Origin: an uncultured Pluralibacter sp. | GTDB taxonomy: Bacteria; Pseudomonadota; Gammaproteobacteria; Enterobacterales; Enterobacteriaceae | Length of the DNA stretch: 64,000 nucleotides | Direction of reading: 5' to 3' | Assembly: GCF_913775985.1 (NCBI RefSeq) | Contig: NZ_CAJYMB010000096.1 | Location: forward strand, 222,609-286,608 | Shown: positions 49,706 through 59,619 of the stretch, in pieces | Position numbering within the stretch: the stretch's first letter is position 1 | How the letters are laid out: each line of letters begins with the position of its first letter | Translations under genes and position numbers: made by a program | Notes under the pieces: model-generated | What the model saw: the letters and a program-made list of their open reading frames with translations, nothing else | What the model was told of the DNA's origin: nothing | Database searches by the model: none

Positions 49706-51115
49706 ATGAACACTGAGCCCCATATCGTGATTGTCGGCGGCGGCTTCAGCGGCGCCGCGGTGGCGATTGCGCTGATGCGCCTTGCCCCCGCGCGCGTCCG
49801 GGTGACGCTGCTGGAGCCGCGCCCGCTGCCTGGCGCGGGCGTTGCCTATTCGACAGCAGAGCCTTCGCACCGCATCAACGTGCCGGCGGCGCGCATGCAG
49901 CTTGCCGGCGATGAAGAGGGCGCATTTGACCGCTGGTATCGTGAACAGCCCGCTTTTCTCACCGACCCCGACGCCCTGCGCGAGGACGGCGCGGCCTATC
50001 CCCAGCGCGGGCAGTTTGGCCTGTACGTAGCCCGGCGCTTTGCCGAAGCGGCAGCGGCCAGCGGCGGGCGGCTGGTGCATTTGCAGTCGTCAGCGCTGGC
50101 CTTCGATGAGGGGATTGTCGTCAGCGAAAGCGGGCAGCGGCTGCGGGCCGACCTGCTGGTGCTGGCCATCAGCCATCCGCCGCCGTCGGTTCCCGCCCGG
50201 CTGCGCCCGTGGCTGGATCACCCCGGGCTGATTGCTAACCCCTGGCAAACTGAACGACTGGACGCTATCGGGCCGGACGCCCGGGTGACGATTATCGGCA
50301 CAGGCCTGACGATGGCCGATACGGTGGCTGCCCTCTCCCGGCGCGGGCACCGGGGGCCGATCACCGCGTTTTCCCGCCGCGGGCTGCTCTCCCGGCCCAA
50401 CCTCAGCGGCGAGTACCCTGAGTGGCAGGGGGAGTATCTGCGCGGCAACCTGCGCCAGCGCCTGCGCCAGATCCGCATGGACGTCGCGGCGGCTGCGGAG
50501 CACGGCCTGCCGTGGCAGAGAGTACTGGACGCGGTGCGCAACCAGGGACAGCAGATCTGGCAGGGGCTGAGTATCGCCGATCGCCTGCGCTTTCTGCGGC
50601 ACCTGCGCAGCTACTGGGACGTGCACCGCTACCGGATCGCCCCGCAGGTGGCGGATGAGCTGGACCGGCGGCAGGACGACGGCAGCCTGCGGGTGCTTGC
50701 TGCCCGGCTCGGCGCGCTGGAGGCCCGCGGCGCGGCGCTGCGCATGACGCTGGCCGTGCGCCAGGGGCAGGATCTGCCCGCGAGCCTTCCGCTGGAGGTG
50801 GATAATCTGATCCTCACCACCGGCCCGGCCCACGGCAATCTCATTGCCAGCCAGCCTTTTTTGCGCGACCTGGCCCGCCAGGAGCTGATCCGCGCCGATG
50901 CGCTCAATCTCGGCATCGATGTCGATTCGCGATCCCGGGCCAGAGGGCACCGGCGCGACGACGCCCCGCCGGTGTTCGTTTCAGGCCCCGCGGCCCGCGC
51001 CCGCTTTGGCGAGCTGATGGGGCTGCCTCAGGTGGCGGATCACGCCGCGTTCGTCGCCGCCGAAGCCCTGAGCCAGCTGCAAATCATCCATCCGGAACGA
51101 TGTCCCGCTAGCTAA
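49706..51115 (+). CDS. FAD/NAD(P)-binding protein (YdhS-like, NAD_binding_9 type)
   Basis: The 469-aa protein starts at ATG 49706 after GGGAG. The N-terminal dinucleotide fold is IVIVGGGFSGAAVAIALMR, a second glycine-rich motif is VTIIGTGLTMADTVAALSR near residue 195, and LILTTGP lies in the C-terminal third. This resembles YdhS-type uncharacterised flavoproteins. Its position directly after ssuD and before a second FMN monooxygenase suggests an oxidoreductase step or electron supply in organosulfur breakdown, but no reaction can be assigned from sequence. Confidence 0.7.
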   Translation: MNTEPHIVIVGGGFSGAAVAIALMRLAPARVRVTLLEPRPLPGAGVAYSTAEPSHRINVPAARMQLAGDEEGAFDRWYREQPAFLTDPDALREDGAAYPQRGQFGLYVARRFAEAAAASGGRLVHLQSSALAFDEGIVVSESGQRLRADLLVLAISHPPPSVPARLRPWLDHPGLIANPWQTERLDAIGPDARVTIIGTGLTMADTVAALSRRGHRGPITAFSRRGLLSRPNLSGEYPEWQGEYLRGNLRQRLRQIRMDVAAAAEHGLPWQRVLDAVRNQGQQIWQGLSIADRLRFLRHLRSYWDVHRYRIAPQVADELDRRQDDGSLRVLAARLGALEARGAALRMTLAVRQGQDLPASLPLEVDNLILTTGPAHGNLIASQPFLRDLARQELIRADALNLGIDVDSRSRARGHRRDDAPPVFVSGPAARARFGELMGLPQVADHAAFVAAEALSQLQIIHPERCPAS

Positions 51116-51184
51116 TTTCATCCCGCTTTTCCTCTGACTTTTTAATCGCGCGCGCCCGGTGCGGGCCGCGCCGTGGAGACTGCT

Positions 51185-52587
51185 ATGCCATCACAACGTG
51201 AAATTCGCCTCAACGCCTTTGATATGAACTGCGTCGGCCACCAGTCCCCCGGGCTGTGGGCCCATCCCCGCGACCGCTCGTGGCAGTACAAAGACCTGGA
51301 GTACTGGGTCGATTTGGCAAAGCTGCTGGAGCGCGGCAAGTTCGACGGGCTGTTCATTGCCGACGTGCTGGGTATTTATGATGTTTATAACGGAAGCGGC
51401 GATGCGGCTATTCGCCAGGCGGCGCAGGTGCCGGTTAACGATCCGCTGGCGCTCATCACGCCGATGGCGCTGGTTACCGAGCATCTGGGTTTTGGCCTGA
51501 CTGCCTCTATCTCTTTTGAGCATCCGTATCCCTTCGCCCGTCGCCTGTCGACCCTCGATCATCTGACCAAAGGACGCATCGGCTGGAATATCGTTACCTC
51601 CTACCTTGAGAGCGGGGCGCGCAATATCGGCCAGCAGGCGCAGAAAGATCACGACGCGCGCTACGACTACGCCGAAGAGTATCTGGAGGTGGTGTACAAG
51701 CTGCTGGAGGGAAGCTGGGAGGACGGCGCGGTGCTGCGGGATCGCGAGCGGCGGATCTTCAGCGATCCGAGTAAAATTCATCCGATCAACCACCAGGGCA
51801 CTTTCTTCTCGGTGCCCGGCATCCACCTGTGCGAGCCCTCGCCCCAGCGCACGCCGGTGCTTTATCAGGCCGGTGCCTCAAGCCGTGGCAAGCAGTTTGC
51901 GGCAGGCCACGCCGAGTGCGTGTTTGTTGCTCCGCCGTCGAAAGAGATCCTCAAAAAAACCGTTGCTGATATCCGCCGCCGGGCGGCGGAGGCCGGGCGC
52001 GATCCGTACAGCATTAAGATTTTCAGCAAGCACACCGTTATCGTCGGCGAAACCGACCGCGCCGCCCAGGCCAAGTGGCAGGAATACAAGCAGTACGTCA
52101 GCTACGAAGGTGCGCTGGCGCTGATCTCCGGCTGGACCGGGGTCGATTTTGGCCAGTATCAGCCGGATCAGGTGCTCAAATATCTCCACACCAACGCCAT
52201 TCAGTCGGCGGTCGAGGCATTTTCTACCGCCGATCCGAACCGCCAGTGGACGGTGCAGGCGCTGGCGGACTGGGTCGGCATCGGCGGCTTCGGCCCGCTG
52301 GTGGTGGGCAGCCCGGAAACCGTCGCCGACGATCTGCAGTCGTGGGTGGAAGAGACCGACGTGGACGGCTTTAACCTCGCCTATGCCCTGACCCACGAAA
52401 CCTTCACTGACGTGGTAGAGCTGCTGGTGCCGGAGCTGCAAAAGCGCGGCGTCTACAAGAAAGAGTATCAGCCAGGCACTCTGCGGGAAAAACTGCTCGG
52501 CGGCGGGCCGCGTCTCGAAGCGCCGCATCCGGGGGCCGGCTACCGGCGCGGGGCGGCGCTCGATCTCCAGCGCCAGGAGAAGGTCAT

Positions 52588-52591
<4 letters not shown>
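51185..52591 (+). CDS. NtaA/SnaA/DszA-family flavin-dependent monooxygenase
   Basis: The 468-aa luciferase-like monooxygenase starts at ATG 51185 behind GGAG. Family marks are NAFDMNCVGHQSPGLWAHP, GLTASISFEHPYPFARRLST, NIVTSYLESGARNIG, DYAEEYLEVVYKLLEGSW, and the late GFGPLVVGSPETVADDLQ. Members act on nitrilotriacetate, dibenzothiophene sulfone (DszA), dimethyl sulfide (DmoA) and N-acetylated S-substituted cysteines (B. subtilis SnaA/YxeK group); all need externally reduced FMN. Context points to a sulfur compound. The gene ends in ATGA, overlapping the MetN-like gene by 4 bases. A GC-rich hairpin lies in the 69-base gap before it. Confidence 0.85.
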
Positions 52592-53603
<1,012 letters not shown>

Positions 53604-53607
<4 letters not shown>

Positions 53608-54302
53608 AGCCGATAATCGTCAGCCAGGACACGCCCTGGCGCGACATTCACACGCTGCTGCTGCCTGCCTACGGCGAAACCTGGCTGATGGTGGCGATTG
53701 TGATGCTGTTCGTGGTCACGCTCGGCGGCGCGGCGGGCGTGGTGCTGTTTAACGCCTCCCGGCGCGGCCTGTTTCCCCACGCGCATCTCTATCGGGTGCT
53801 GAACTGGATAGTGAACATGGGGCGATCCCTGCCGTTTCTGGTGCTGATGGCGGCGATTATTCCGTTCACCTACTGGCTGACCGGCACCACCATCGGCATT
53901 CCGGCGGCTATCGTGCCGATGATCGCCGCCGGGATCCCGTTTTTTGCCCGGCTGGTGGAGAGCGCCCTGCGCGAGCTGGCGCCGGAGGTGACCGCCGTTG
54001 GTCTGGTATGCGGCGGATCGCGCTGGCAGATAATCCGCAGTGCCCAGCTGAGCGAAGCGCTGCCCGCGCTGGTGGCGGCGGTGACCCTTAATCTGGTGTC
54101 GATGATCGAATACTCGGCCATTGCCGGCACCATCGGCGCGGGCGGCATCGGCTACCTGGCGGTGGTTTACGGCTACCAGCGCTTCGACAATCACATCATG
54201 ATCGCCACCATTGTGGTGCTGATCGCCACCATTCAGCTTATTCAGTTTGCCGGCGACCGGCTGGCAAATCGTCTTCGCCACGCCTCAGGGAGCACCGCAT
54301 GA
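53604..54302 (+). CDS. MetI-like ABC transporter permease
   Basis: The 232-aa inner-membrane protein has five to six hydrophobic helices and the permease coupling region ESALRELAPEVTAVGLVCGGSRWQ. It resembles MetI (217 aa in E. coli), including NMGRSLPFLVLMAAIIPFT and AIAGTIGAGGIGYLAVVYGYQRF. It overlaps both neighbours by 4 bases (ATGA), consistent with stoichiometric synthesis of a MetNIQ-type complex. Confidence 0.88.
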
Positions 54303-55177
54303 GTACCGAACCCTTTACCTTACGCAAAACCCGACGCTGGCCCTGGCTGGCGGCGCTGGTGGTCATTGTGCTGCTGATTGCCGCCTTTGGCTGGTGGCGC
54401 AGCCACCAGCAGGGGCCGCAGGTGGTCTTTGGCACTACCCTCAAAATTCATTATGAGCCGGCAATGGCCGGGGAGCAGCGGGTTATCGAGTATATCAATC
54501 AGCATATTGCTCCGGACTACGGCCTGACCCTGGAAGCGGTGGGGGTGCAGGATCCGGTGCAGGCGGACAGGGCGGTGGCGCAGGGGCAGTACGCGGGCAC
54601 TATTTATCAGCACCAGTGGTGGCTGAAGCAGATGGTTGACGCCAACGGCTTCGCGCTCTCCAGCACCGTGCCGGTGTTCCAGTGGGCATTCGGCATCTAC
54701 TCCGATCGCTACAGCAAGATTGCGGATCTGCCTGCCGGTGCCACCATCGTGGTGCCTGACGACGGCGCCAATCAGGGGCAGGCGCTGTGGCTGCTGCAGC
54801 GCATTGGCCTGATTAGCCTCGATCCGGCGGTGGAGCCGCGCACGGCGAAGCTGAAAGATATTACCGGCAACCCGCACCAGTTCGTGTTTAAGGAGCTGGA
54901 TCTGCTGACCATGCCGCGGGCCCTGAACTCGGTGGACGCCGCCATCGGCTACGTGTCGCAGTTCGACGCCGGCAAAGTGCCCCGGGAGAAAGGCATTCTG
55001 TTCCCGCCCGCGCCGCGCACCTTTGCCTCGCAGCTGGTGATCGGCACGCCGTACCTGTCGCAGGAGAATATCGTCAAGCTCACCAAAGCCTTTGCGGATC
55101 CGCGCCTGCAGACGTGGTTAAAAACCACCGACGACCCGCTGGTGCAGGGCGTGCTGGTGCCGGTTTCCGCTCACTGA
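54299..55177 (+). CDS. MetQ/NlpA-family substrate-binding protein, membrane-anchored without lipobox
   Basis: The 292-aa protein has a MetQ-like domain (VVFGTTLKIHYEP, QHQWWLKQM, IVVPDDGANQGQALWLL, LLTMPRALNSVDAAIGYVS). Unlike typical MetQ it has no cysteine at the signal end: residues about 15-32 form a hydrophobic helix (WPWLAALVVIVLLIAAFGWW) after a basic stretch. It is therefore probably a signal-anchored rather than lipid-anchored binding protein. It is the third gene of the importer set, and the MFS gene follows 14 bases later. Confidence 0.85.
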   Translation: MSTEPFTLRKTRRWPWLAALVVIVLLIAAFGWWRSHQQGPQVVFGTTLKIHYEPAMAGEQRVIEYINQHIAPDYGLTLEAVGVQDPVQADRAVAQGQYAGTIYQHQWWLKQMVDANGFALSSTVPVFQWAFGIYSDRYSKIADLPAGATIVVPDDGANQGQALWLLQRIGLISLDPAVEPRTAKLKDITGNPHQFVFKELDLLTMPRALNSVDAAIGYVSQFDAGKVPREKGILFPPAPRTFASQLVIGTPYLSQENIVKLTKAFADPRLQTWLKTTDDPLVQGVLVPVSAH

Positions 55178-55191
55178 TCCAGGAGAATGCC

Positions 55192-56619
55192 ATGAGTACG
55201 CTTTCTGTAGACGATATTCGCCCCGGCTCCGCGCCGGTTGCCAGCGTCGGAGACGTGGCGCGGCTGATTAACGCCGGTAAAAAAGAGGAGGCCCGCTACG
55301 CGCGGATGATTGTGCTTCTCGCCCTCGGCGGCGTATTTCTCGACGCCTACGACTTAACCACGCTCTCCTACGGCATTGACGACGTGGTGCGGGAGTTCAG
55401 TCTTTCGCCGCTGCTCACCGGGCTGGTGACCTCGTCAATAATGGTAGGCACCATTATCGGCAACCTGGTGGGGGGCTGGCTGACCGATAAATACGGCCGC
55501 TATTCGGTGTTTATGGCCGATATGCTGTTTTTCGTGGTATCGGCCCTGGCCGCCGGGCTGGCTCCCAACGTGTGGGTGCTGATTGGCGCGCGCTTTCTGA
55601 TGGGCATTGGTATCGGTATCGACCTGCCGGTGGCGATGTCGTACCTCGCGGAGTTCTCCCGCTTCAGCGGCAAAGGCAACAAGGCCGCGCGGCTGGCAGC
55701 CTGGTGCCCGATGTGGTACGCCGCATCGACCGTGTGCTTTCTGATTATTTTCGGCCTCTACTTTCTGCTGCCCCAGGCGCATCTCGACTGGCTGTGGCGC
55801 GCCTCGCTGCTGTTCGGCGCGGTGCCGGCGCTGCTGATTATCGCGGTGCGCAGCCGCTTTATGAACGAGTCGCCGCTGTGGGCGGCAAACCAGGGGGATT
55901 TGACCTCGGCGGTGCGCATTCTGCGCGACGCATACGGTATCAATGCCCACGAGGCCCCAGCGGCGGCAAGGCCCGCGCCGCCGCCGAAGGTCAGCTTTCG
56001 GGTGCTGTTTCAGAAGCCCTACCGCGAGCGCACGGTGGTGGCCGGGGTGATGAACGTCTGCATCTCGTTTGAGTACACCGCGATTGCCTTTTTTCTGCCG
56101 TCGATTCTGGCGCAGTTTCTCGGTGCGGGGGTCTTCGAGACCATTTCCGCTTCGCTGGGACTTAACGCGCTGTTTGCTTTTACCGGTGGTCTGCTGGGTA
56201 TGCGCCTGGCGTGGAAATATCCATCCCGCCACGTGGCGATTGCCGGTTTTGCCCTGCAGTTTATCGCCCTGATCGCGCTGGCGCTGCTGGGGCAGCCCCA
56301 CGCCGCCGCAGGTATTGCGCTGGCGCTGGCGATGCTGGCCCTGTGGCTGTTTGCCGAAGGCTTCGGGCCCGGTGCGCAGCTGATGATCTACCCGGCGCTC
56401 TCGTATCCCACCGCCATTCGCGCCACCGGCGTTGGCTTTAGCCGGGCGCTGTCCGGAATCGGCAGCGCGCTGGCGCTGTTCATACTGCCGCAGCTGCGCG
56501 CCGCGCTCGGAACGCAGATGTTCTGGGTGGTGTCCCTTGCGGCGCTGATCCCCATCTTTTTCCTGCTCGCGGTGCGCCACGAGCCGACCCGACACGATAT
56601 TGATGATAGCCATCACTAA
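55192..56619 (+). CDS. MFS transporter (sugar/aromatic-acid:H+ symporter type)
   Basis: The 475-aa protein starts at ATG 55192 behind CAGGAG. It has about 12 helices, the MFS loop motif GGWLTDKYGRYS between helices 2 and 3, and LDAYDLTTLSYGID near the start of helix 1, typical of the sugar-porter and aromatic-acid symporter groups. Its place between an ABC importer and a flavin monooxygenase suggests uptake of an organosulfur substrate or export of a desulfurised product. Direction and substrate are unknown. Confidence 0.82.
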   Translation: MSTLSVDDIRPGSAPVASVGDVARLINAGKKEEARYARMIVLLALGGVFLDAYDLTTLSYGIDDVVREFSLSPLLTGLVTSSIMVGTIIGNLVGGWLTDKYGRYSVFMADMLFFVVSALAAGLAPNVWVLIGARFLMGIGIGIDLPVAMSYLAEFSRFSGKGNKAARLAAWCPMWYAASTVCFLIIFGLYFLLPQAHLDWLWRASLLFGAVPALLIIAVRSRFMNESPLWAANQGDLTSAVRILRDAYGINAHEAPAAARPAPPPKVSFRVLFQKPYRERTVVAGVMNVCISFEYTAIAFFLPSILAQFLGAGVFETISASLGLNALFAFTGGLLGMRLAWKYPSRHVAIAGFALQFIALIALALLGQPHAAAGIALALAMLALWLFAEGFGPGAQLMIYPALSYPTAIRATGVGFSRALSGIGSALALFILPQLRAALGTQMFWVVSLAALIPIFFLLAVRHEPTRHDIDDSHH

Positions 56620-56629
56620 GGAGCAGACG

Positions 56630-57847
56630 ATGACACAACTCTCTACGGGCGCCGATTACTCTCAGCTGGCAGCAATATTCCGGCCCATTTTTGCCCGCAT
56701 TGCCGAGGGCGCGGTTAGCCGCGAGCAGAACCGCACGCTGCCGGTGGAGCAGATCCGCTGGCTGAAAGAGGCGGGCTTCGGCACGGTGCGTATTCCCCGG
56801 GAGAAGGGCGGCTGGGGCGCGTCGCTGCCGCAGCTGGTAGCGCTGCTCACCGAGCTGGCGCAGGCGGACTCCAATCTGCCCCAGGCGCTGCGCGCCCACT
56901 TTGCGTTTGTCGAGGACCGGCTTAATCAGCCGGATTCTCCGGGCCGCGACCGCTGGTTTCGCCGCTTTCTCGACGGAGAACTCGTGGGCAACGGCTGGAC
57001 TGAAACCGGCGGTGTGGCGCTGGGGGACGTGCTGACCAAAGTTACGCCGCAGGAAAACGGATGGTGGCTCAACGGTGAAAAGTTTTACAGCACCGGCACG
57101 CTGTACGCCGACTGGATTGACGTCTTTGCCCGCCGCAGCGATACCCAGCAGGACGTTATCGCGGTGGTCAGTACCGCGCAGGAAGCTGTGCAGCGCGAGG
57201 ACGACTGGGACGGCTTCGGCCAGCGGCTCACCGGCAGCGGCACCACCCGCTTTCGCCAGGCGCAGGTGGAGCAGGAGCACGTCTACGATTTCGCTACCCG
57301 CTTTCGCTATCAGACGGCGTTCTATCAGCACGTCCTGCTGGCAACGCTGGCGGGCATTGGTCTGGCGGTAGAGCGCGACGCGGCGCAGGGCGTGCGCAAG
57401 CGCACCCGCATGTACAGCCACGGCAACGCCGCGGTTCCCCGGGACGATCCGCAGGTGTTGCAGGTGGTCGGCGAGATAAGCGCCTGGGCGCAGGCTACGC
57501 GGGCGACGGTGCTGCAGGCGGCAGAGGTGCTGCAGCAGGCCTACGAGGCGCACGTTAGTGACGACGAGGCGCTAAAGGTGCGGGTTAACGAGGAGGCCGA
57601 AATCGAAGCCGCCCGGGCGCAGGTGGTGGCCAGCGAGCTGATCCCGCGCGCGGCGACGTCACTGTTTAGCGCGCTTGGGGCGTCGGATACCCGTACCGGG
57701 AAGGCGCTGGATCGCCACTGGCGTAATGCCAGAACCGTGGCGTCGCACAATCCGGTGATTTATAAGGCGCGGAATGTTGGCGGGTGGCTGGTGAATGGGA
57801 CGCCGCCGACGTTTAAGTGGCGGATTGGGGAGGGGAGTTCTTCATAA
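56630..57847 (+). CDS. Acyl-CoA dehydrogenase-fold flavin monooxygenase (DszC/SfnB-like)
   Basis: The 405-aa protein starts at ATG 56630, 7 bases after AAGGAG. It has the acyl-CoA dehydrogenase fold with the C-terminal motif DRHWRNARTVASHNPV, which marks the group D monooxygenases (DszC, SfnB and MsuC relatives) rather than true acyl-CoA dehydrogenases; it lacks the usual catalytic glutamate context. Such enzymes oxidise sulfide or sulfinate groups with FMNH2 and O2. It is the last gene of the operon, where it could prepare the substrate for the DszA- and SsuD-type enzymes. Confidence 0.82.
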   Translation: MTQLSTGADYSQLAAIFRPIFARIAEGAVSREQNRTLPVEQIRWLKEAGFGTVRIPREKGGWGASLPQLVALLTELAQADSNLPQALRAHFAFVEDRLNQPDSPGRDRWFRRFLDGELVGNGWTETGGVALGDVLTKVTPQENGWWLNGEKFYSTGTLYADWIDVFARRSDTQQDVIAVVSTAQEAVQREDDWDGFGQRLTGSGTTRFRQAQVEQEHVYDFATRFRYQTAFYQHVLLATLAGIGLAVERDAAQGVRKRTRMYSHGNAAVPRDDPQVLQVVGEISAWAQATRATVLQAAEVLQQAYEAHVSDDEALKVRVNEEAEIEAARAQVVASELIPRAATSLFSALGASDTRTGKALDRHWRNARTVASHNPVIYKARNVGGWLVNGTPPTFKWRIGEGSSS

Positions 57848-57933
57848 GGTTATGTCGTATTTTTAACTGATTGTGGAATGTTCCGTTCACTAACAGGTGT
57901 CCGCTTCCCTGTCAGGCTTTCTGCGGTGAACGT

Positions 57934-57963
57934 GCAAAGGGGGCTCGCCGCCGCCCCCTTTGC
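57934..57963. repeat. Long GC-rich hairpin after the sulfur operon
   Basis: A perfect 11-bp inverted repeat (GCAAAGGGGGC at 57934-57944 and GCCCCCTTTGC at 57953-57963) with an 8-base loop lies 86 bases past the operon end. No T tract follows. It may stabilise the transcript end or be part of the repeat block that follows. Confidence 0.6.
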
Positions 57964-57982
57964 AAACCCGGCTCCCGGCCAC

Positions 57983-58201
57983 AAAAATCGCCGCTGCGCG
58001 GAACCTCAGATTATCGCTACTGGCTTTCGGGTACGGCTCTATTCGTGATTACTCGGCCCATCCCTGGGCCTCGCCCCTTCGGGGCCAATGCTGCGCATTG
58101 TTCAAAATCGTTCCTGACGATTTTGTCCATGCCTCATTTCGCCTCAGCCAGCATCCCTGCTGGCTGCCCCGGCCATTCGCGAGAATCTGAGGCGATTTTT
58201 T
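57983..58201. repeat. MITE-like element with imperfect terminal inverted repeats
   Basis: The left end (AAAAATCGCC at 57983-57992, then after 12 bases CTCAGATTATCGC at 58005-58017) is the inverted complement of the right end (GCGAGAATCTGAGGCG plus Ts, 58179-58201). The interior has further hairpins (CAGCCAGCA-TCCC-TGCTGGCTG; GGCCCATCCCTGGGCC). No transposase or credible coding region is present. It looks like a non-autonomous repeat of the enterobacterial intergenic kind; I do not recognise a named family. Confidence 0.5.
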
Positions 58202-58225
58202 GCCGGAGTTAAAACCCTCAGCCAT
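58086..58225 (+). repeat. Diverged direct repeat, copy A
   Basis: This starts CAATGCTGCGCATTGTTC and ends near AAAACCCTCAGCCAT. It contains a 9-bp hairpin around TCCC and the conserved block GCGAGAATCTGAGGCG. It overlaps the right half of the MITE-like element. Copy B follows 36 bases later with the same order of blocks. Confidence 0.65.
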
Positions 58226-58261
58226 ATCTATATTTTCTCCTGAATCTTTGCCCTTTTAGGT

Positions 58262-58387
58262 CAATGCTGCGCATTGTTCTACATGGTTTCTGCCGATTTT
58301 ATCCTTGCCCAGCATTTATGCTGGCTGTCCCTGCCATCCGCGAGAATCTGAGGCGATTTTTACCGGAGTGTGAAAACCCTCAGTCAT
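58262..58387 (+). repeat. Diverged direct repeat, copy B
   Basis: This repeats copy A in order: CAATGCTGCGCATTGTTC, a CAGCAT-TT-ATGCTG hairpin, GCGAGAATCTGAGGCG (58340-58355), then AAAACCCTCAGTCAT. It is about 14 bases shorter, with many substitutions. Compensating changes in its hairpin suggest that the structure is kept. Confidence 0.65.
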
Positions 58388-58461
58388 GTTTAAACCGATC
58401 ATTTGTGTCTGCGCGTATCTTTAGGGGCAGTTATGGGAATTTAGGTAGGGGGAGTTATTTA

Positions 58462-58483
58462 CCCCGGCCAGTGGTGGCCGGGG
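58462..58483 (-). terminator. Hairpin after ssuA
   Basis: A perfect 9-bp stem (CCCCGGCCA and TGGCCGGGG) with a GTGG loop lies 30 bases past the ssuA stop. On the minus strand it is followed by TAAATAACT, a weak tail, so it is a probable terminator or 3' stabiliser. Confidence 0.55.
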
Positions 58484-58512
58484 GGCGTTGTAGATTGAAC
58501 AGCAGGCTGACG

Positions 58513-59454
58513 CTATTTCTTATCCTGCGACCAGGTGGCGCTGCTGACGTCGACTTTTACCGGTAGCAGGCCGATGCGGGTGAAGGTATCGGCGAGGGCC
58601 TGCTGCTGGTTGAAGACATCCGGCGTCATGCGCTCTGCGCCGTAGGGCGCGCGGGCGATGGCTTTTTGCCAGATGGCTTTGTCGAGGCCGGTAGAGGTGG
58701 AGAGGATCCCGGCGGCATCATCGGGGTGGGCGTTGGCCCAGGTGCTCAGCTTACCGAGTTCGTCCAGTACCCGGGTGGCGGTTTCCGGCGCGCCTTCGGC
58801 AAACTTGCGGCTGGCGAGGTAGAAGGTGTAGTGCGGTACCAGCCCTTCGGCGTTGCGGATCTCACGGGCTTTGGCGTTGGTTTCCACTTCCGCCAGATAC
58901 GGGTCCCAGATAACCCACGCATCAATGGCGCCGCGCTGGAAGGCGGCGCGGGCGTCGGCGGGCGGCAGGTAGACCGGGGTGATGTCTTTGTAGCTCAGGC
59001 CCGCCTCTTCCAGCGCTTTGACCAGCAGATAGTTGACGTCGGAGCCTTTGTTCAGTCCGACCCGCTTGCCCTTGAGATCGGCAACTTTTTTCACTGGTGA
59101 GTTTTCCGGCACCACGATGGCTTCGGTTTTCGGATTAGCGGGAGAGTGGCCGAGATAGACCAGGTCCGCCTGCGCGGCCTGGGCGAAAGCCGGGGGCGCG
59201 TCACCCGTGGCGGCAAGATCGATACTGCCGACGTTCAGCCCTTCGAGCATCTGCGGGCCGGCGGGAAACTCCACCCAGCGCACGGCGATGCCGTCTTTTT
59301 TCAGGGATTCATCCAGCGTGCCGCGATACTTCAGCAGGGCGAAAATATTGGCTTTTTGATAGCCGATGTTGACGGTGTCCGGTGCTTTCGCCAGCGCGGA
59401 AGTGGAAAGGCCCAGCAGCAAGAGCAGAAGCGCCGGGCGCGGCAGTGTGGTCAT
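58513..59454 (-). CDS. ssuA: Periplasmic aliphatic sulfonate-binding protein SsuA
   Basis: SsuA captures aliphatic sulfonates for the SsuBC importer. The 313-aa precursor has a Sec signal peptide cut near SALA (residue 22) and the family blocks VNIGYQKANIF, VEFPAGPQMLEGL, DLKGKRVGLNKGSDVNYLLV, DAWVIWDPYLAE and QQALADTFTRIGLLP. No ssuB or ssuC is in the window, so it is an orphan binding protein unless partners lie elsewhere. It converges on the sulfur operon across the repeat block. Its closest relative here is the C-terminal half of the sigma-54 activator. Confidence 0.92.
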   Translation of the reverse strand: MTTLPRPALLLLLLGLSTSALAKAPDTVNIGYQKANIFALLKYRGTLDESLKKDGIAVRWVEFPAGPQMLEGLNVGSIDLAATGDAPPAFAQAAQADLVYLGHSPANPKTEAIVVPENSPVKKVADLKGKRVGLNKGSDVNYLLVKALEEAGLSYKDITPVYLPPADARAAFQRGAIDAWVIWDPYLAEVETNAKAREIRNAEGLVPHYTFYLASRKFAEGAPETATRVLDELGKLSTWANAHPDDAAGILSTSTGLDKAIWQKAIARAPYGAERMTPDVFNQQQALADTFTRIGLLPVKVDVSSATWSQDKK

Positions 59455-59463
59455 GGGGAGTCT

Positions 59464-59486
59464 CCTTAAGGCAGTTTGCCGTAAGG
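59464..59486 (-). promoter_or_regulatory. Leader hairpin that would cover the ssuA ribosome site
   Basis: On the minus strand CCTTACGGCA (59477-59486) pairs with TGCCTTAAGG (59464-59473), 9 of 10 positions, around AAC. The 3' arm contains the AAGG of the AAGGAG ribosome site that precedes ssuA ATG 59454 by 8 bases. It could limit translation, or the dyad could be a protein site. Confidence 0.4.
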
Positions 59487-59619
59487 TAGCAAAGGAGCAC
59501 AGGCGCGGATAAATAACAAAAGCGGCTTTCTATTGTTGAATATTGGCTAAAGCGGAACGGATAACAGTGGGGAGAGGCAAGGTGGCCCGACGCGCAACGC
59601 GACGCCGGGCCGGGGAGAG

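Noticed and set aside
58086-58387. Repeat copies considered as a CRISPR array
   Set aside because: There are only two units of 126-140 bases with many differences and no short uniform repeats or spacers, and no cas genes are in the window.
57871-58566. Short plus-strand open frames of 76-113 codons in the region after the sulfur operon
   Set aside because: They lie inside hairpins and diverged direct repeats, have no ribosome sites, and their peptides follow repeat boundaries, so they are not credible genes.
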